From positions 2,480,001 to 2,544,000 of the forward strand of contig JAQFVV010006273.1 in NCBI GenBank assembly GCA_028023455.1: a stretch of DNA of 64,000 nt, written 5' to 3'. The notes beneath the pieces were generated by a model that saw only the letters and a list, made by a program, of their open reading frames with translations, was not told the origin of the DNA and searched no databases. A program made the position numbers and the translations under genes. The stretch comes from Epiperipatus broadwayi. Its lineage: Eukaryota; Onychophora; Udeonychophora; Euonychophora; Peripatidae. Position 1 is the first letter of the stretch; each line of letters begins with the position of its first letter. Positions 43,501 through 49,200 of this stretch are shown here, piece after piece.

Positions 43501-46187
43501 TATATAAATAACTACAACCATTAAATGTCTGTATTTTTAAATCATATAATATTAATTCAAACAAATATATTTAACACAGTATTCAAAATTAAATAATATA
43601 TTCTTTACCAGAGGTACTTTCAATTGTTTCACTGACAATCTTTATCAACTGTTAATACAAACGTATTATTATTTTTTTGTACATTTGTATTAACAGTTGA
43701 TAAAGATTATCAGTGAAACAATTGAAAGTACTTCTGGTAAAGAATATATTATTTAATTTTGAATACTGTGTTAAATATATTTGTTTGAATTAATATTATA
43801 TATATATATATATATAACTAATGTTTAAGTAAAATCCAATACATACAGACTTTTATGTAGTAAACTCTCATGATATTTAAATTTTGAATTCATTTGTTGG
43901 AGGGCATATTTTTATATTTATGTCTATTAATAAATTATAATTTTTTTGCAGTTTTAACCACTTTTTAAAATAATTTATAAAAAGTAAAATAATAGGATGT
44001 TAGAAAAGGATTTTTTAAAATAATGCTTTTATGTAAGTAGCTGACTAAAAATATAAAGCAACAAAGTAATCCCCTCTTGGTTAATTTGCCAAGAATCTAG
44101 ACTTGTTATAATTTAATTGGAAATTGCAGGAATATTGTTATTTCATAAAAGCATTTGAGGCTCAAATAAATCATAAAAATGGAAAAGATCTCAAATGCTT
44201 TTATAAAATGACAATATTCCTGCAATTTTCAATTGTTTTATAATTCTTAAGATCTCTGATATTTTGCAAATACAGCAAATTAACTGATAGCTTATTTTGT
44301 TATTTTATACTTTTTAGTCAGCTATTTACATAAAATCATTAAATGGGCTTAAAATCCTGCATATGAAGGGTCAGAATGACATACAATGAACATGGGTATA
44401 ACAACAAAACTGGCAAACAAGGGCTTTTAAGATGTCATCATCAGATTTTTAATTATATGGATGGCTGAAGACTTGAAGAGTGGCAAAGATTGAAGGCTGC
44501 CCATTAAAGTTTGAAGATTTTCTATCTTAATATAAACTGAATACTGATTATATATATGTGTGGGAGATGATGACCTGGACTAACTGATAAGGATGCTGAT
44601 TCTGCATGAAATATGTATGTTGGAGATCATTGGTATTTTTTACATGTATGTGATCATGTATATCGGTTGTATAGATGGAGTGGATGACTAAAGGAAACTT
44701 GAAAATCTGGATTCAAATTCCCTCTAATTACATAAAAGCATTATTTAAAAAAATCGTTTTATCTCTTATTTATATACATCCACTTATTACTTATGCATCT
44801 GTAAATCACAATTTAAATAATATTATTACATTTATTGTTTATTTGCAATAAATTAAAAATATAATTTCTATGTGAATGATGTAAATAAATCAGAATCAGA
44901 TATAATAATCATTTGTTTTTTTAGAAAATATTTGCATTACTTTTCATTTTATTACTACTACTAGTAATTAATTAATAGCATTATTAATCACTTTTTTGGA
45001 TTATTACAGTGAATTTATTTAAGTACTAAATTAAGTATTTGGCAATTTTATGCTTAATCTCAATATTTAACAGGATCTTTAGCTATCCAAGTAGATATCA
45101 TTAGATAGGTGTGCATGAATTCCATAGAATTCTTTTTCAAATTATACATATGATATTCCAGAGATAAAAACATATAATGTGAAATGTCTCTAGTGAGGAA
45201 AAGAATCTATAAAGTTCACACACATTATTCATAATATATAATTATTTTATTTGTAACTATTATATTCATGATACCAAATACTGAAGTGAGATGATAACCT
45301 TAATAATCTCATCATTTGATACAAATTTATGTAGCATAATACATCCTTAATTATATATGTGTAAATGCATTATGCCTCTTTTATGTTCAGTGTCAAATTG
45401 ATTGTTGCTTTCATTTCATTTGTCATATTACTGGAATTTTCCTGACACCAATGATTATTAACAGATTTTATATACATAAGAGGATATTTTTAGCATCAAT
45501 ATTTGCTATCTATATTGTTCTTTTTATTTCATTTCATTTCCAATGGCTGCACAACAAGAGGCAGATCTATTATCAAATGTTAGATATGATGGCTTATTTT
45601 ACTTTGCTTTTATTTTATTTCATTATAGTATATATATAATAGAATACCCGTTAGAAAATATATATATAAGAAAAACAAAATTAACAGTCAATATAATGTT
45701 ATAGTCCAAATTCTTTTGTAGCGCTTTTGATTATGTGGTAATCCTCATCAGCTTTAACTGAATTTCAAATTTTTAAACTTAATGTTACATATATTTCCAT
45801 AAGCTGTGTATGGCCGTATTTGCAATTTGCCTATTAATAACATTGTTTTAAGCCAATAAACATCACATGACTACCTCCTCTTATGCTTGTGTATGACCAT
45901 GAAAAGACTTGTAATTATAAATTTAAATTTAATAGTAGTGAAATAAAAATATTAATGGAAGAAAGAAATCCTAAAAAGAGGAAAATTAAAGAGGCAATTA
46001 TGATTGATAAATATAAGGAAGATGTTATTAATAGGCAAGTTGCAAATATGGCCATACACAGCTTATGGAAATATACATAACATTAAGTTTAAAAATTTGA
46101 AATTCAGTTAAAGCTGATGAGGATTACCATGTAATTGAAAGCGCTACAAAAGAATTTGGACTATAATATTATATTTACCATTAATTT

Positions 46188-46233
<46 letters not shown>

Positions 46234-49200
46234 ATGATGAAAGATAATATCCATATAATATCCATATGAGGTTTATTATATAAAAACCAAGTAACCAAAT
46301 ATGTAAAACTCAAAAGTTTTAATTTTTATTTGTGAAAATATTATTTTACCACACACAAATTCATATATATAATTATTATATTAATACTGTGTGTTATGTG
46401 TGCATGTATGTTAAAATAAAGATTTTCATATTATAAACAATATAATTTTTTTTCAAGTTCATGCCATATGTAATTAAAATTCTTATTTTATCAGCGTTTT
46501 AGCTGTATCACAACTTCCATAATCTGAGAAAGTGTGTTATTTTTAAAATATATATACTAAAGGCAATACAAACAATATGTGAACCAAGGTTACATGTCTT
46601 TTTTAATTAAAACAATTTTTTAAAATATAAAAAGAAAATATGTAGATGTATCATCATTTTTGTAAATATAGTCTACCTTTTAAAAATTTCAATGGATTAT
46701 CTGAATTTTTTTGCTGGCGAAGTGTCATATTTGGATAGAATATCTGTTTCTTTGACTGAATAGACATTTAATCTTATTCCATATGTTGCTTATAATCTGT
46801 CTACAATATTTTTTTAAATGTGTCAAATGTGATCTAGTAATAATGTCAATGTTACTATTAATTACACATATATAAAATTATAAAGTATCTTACACACACA
46901 CACAAACACACATATATATATATACTTTAATACAATATTATTAGTCTTTTGATACAATTCTATTGTTGAATATTATTAGTCTTTTGATACAATTCTATTG
47001 TTTGTTTTTAGGATGAAGGATCATTTTTCAAGACATTTTTTCTCATAACTATTTATCCATATGATTGTTTCATTAATAAAGACGAAAATGAAAAATTTAT
47101 AAATTAATATAATACAGCAATGATGTTTTTGACAAATATTATCTAACTTAGAGAGCATGGATTTCCTCATAACTCTCTCAATACAAATAAAAAAATACAG
47201 CCAACACTCCTTAATAATACATTTATGTACTTAAAATAAACTTTTTTTTGTATATTTAATAATAATTATCATAATAAAGAATATTTTCCAAAATTCTTTT
47301 AATATTTACGTATGTGTGATAATTTTTTTTCCTAGGGTCATATAGAGGTATCTAAATCTAGCAACAAGAGAAGTTGAATCAAAATAATAATAAAGTCTCT
47401 ACAACAATTTCTTTATATGGGATTTTCATATGTGCTGAAAAGTGAGCACAATAAGGGGAAACAGACATTGCAAATTAGGTAAGCAAAATTTTAAATCAAT
47501 ACTATATTATTTTCCAGAAACAAACTATTAAAAATTTATTTCATATAGTATTCATTTTATTCCCACGTGTTTTGATACTGAAAATTATATTAAGTGTTTT
47601 TTATTTTTTATGTTTTTTATTTTCCCGCTTAGAAACATAACTATTGAAATTAAAATTGTGGTTTTATAGAGAGCAGAAAATCATTTAAAATTCTGACTGT
47701 AAATTTTTCCTATTAAATTCTTCTATTTGAGTAAAGCACTCTATTTAGAAACAAATTATTTTTTCTTAAATAAATAATTTAGTATATCCCTAAGCCTTTA
47801 TGACAAATAAAGAAATAACGTTTTTTTTTAAAGTTTTATCATAAATAATTGATTTTATTGCTTTTATGACAATTGATTATATAAAAAAACTTTGTACAGT
47901 ATTCCATTTAAGAGTTTTTTTTTTCTGTTTCATTTTTGTAAACCTTTCCTAAATTTATTGAATAATATTGTATTAAGTAGATAAAATATTAAAGGTTAAG
48001 TTAAATAAAATAAACTTTTATGATTATTACAATAATTACTGTTGTTATTTTGTACTTTTTAAAATATAAAATGATAGATCTGAAGGGTGATTGAAAGTCT
48101 GTGTTCAAATTCTCTACAAGTATTATATATAAGTATATAATGAGTTTCATTAGAAAAATATATTTTAAAAAAACAATACAAATATTGTTATTTCCAAATC
48201 CTAAAACAACAAACATAGCTAGGATTCTTATTATATTTATTAATCATTTTAAGTTTCCACTATGGGGTCTATTAAATTTTGTGTTATGATTGTCTTTGAT
48301 TTCAATTTTCTATAATTAGAACTATTTGGCATTTGATTTCAACCTTTTCTCATATATGTATATATAATAATTAAAACAAGTTATAAATTTCATAACTTGC
48401 CTTTAAGCTTGCATTTTATGATCACTAGATGGAGCTTTACCAATAGCTCTAAACAAGCTTTGTTTACATAAGTGCCAAAAGAGATAGAATTCAAAATCTC
48501 TATCGTATATCCCCATCTCTAGACCATCTGGTTTCGAGCTTATTGGCTCACATCAGTGAAGGGCTGGGAGACTAGAAACTAGATCTAAATACCAACTCTA
48601 AAGCCAGCACTTATCAAACACATTTTTATCAATTTGAAAGCATTAATTTATCAGACACATAAGTGTTTTCAAACCCAGCTTTATAAACTAGATAGCTTGT
48701 TTAGAGCTTTTGGTAAAGCTCCATCTAGTGATCATAAAATGCAAGCTTAAAGGCAAGTTACAAAATTTATAACTTGTTTTAATTATTATAAGTGTACCTT
48801 TGAAGGTTTTTGCAATGCTATATATTGCAGAGACTTTTACTATATGGTGAAACTGAACTGATTTCAGATCCAAATAGCTATCTAGTTTGTTAAGCTGGGT
48901 TTGAAGACATTTATGTATCTGATAAATTCATGCTTTCAAATTGATAGAAACATGTTTGATAAGTGCTGACTTTAGAGTTGGTATTTATATCTAGTTTCTA
49001 GTCTCCCAGCCTTTCACTGATGTGAGCCAATAAGCTCGAAAACAGCTGGTCTGGAGGTGAGGATACACAATAAAGATTTTGAATTCTATCTCTTTCATCA
49101 CTTATGTAAACAAAGCTTGTTAAGAGGTATTGGTAAACCTCCATCTAGTGATCATATATATATATAACTGAATATTTGTAAATACAGTAACTAAATAATT

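Larger units (their letters stand above)
43541..43815. repeat. Palindromic PLE-type terminal pair with two hammerheads
   Basis: Arms 43547-43660 and 43688-43800 are near-perfect inverted copies around a T-rich centre. Each carries a hammerhead with the same U3-A8 core as the family a PLEs. A TA microsatellite abuts the right end (43796-43816). No coding region is present. Confidence 0.8.
45650..46230. mobile_element. Head-to-head PLE 3'-end pair (family b) between TA repeats
   Basis: A minus-oriented end (45690-45850) and a plus-oriented end (45860-46165) meet near 45855. The plus arm keeps the C-terminus of a PLE GIY-YIG region (45883-46080: [28 protein letters not shown]) followed about 25 bp later by a hammerhead. 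TA repeats lie at both outer ends (45638-45670 and 46192-46228). Confidence 0.8.
48365..49160. repeat. Palindromic hammerhead element, family f
   Basis: A minus-oriented copy (48400-48700, with a further inverted end to 48795) and a plus-oriented copy (48840-49155) share blocks such as CCATCTAGTGATCAT, TCTAGTTTCTAGTCTCCCAG and TTTGAATTCTATCTCTTT. Each has one hammerhead. The overall layout resembles family d (3' ends with a GTGATCAT block), suggesting a common origin. There is no ORF. Confidence 0.75.

Noticed and set aside
44420-44460. CTGATGATGACATC on the minus strand as a hammerhead
   Set aside because: Stem II would be four pairs with an impossible loop, and no stem III or stem I partners were found.
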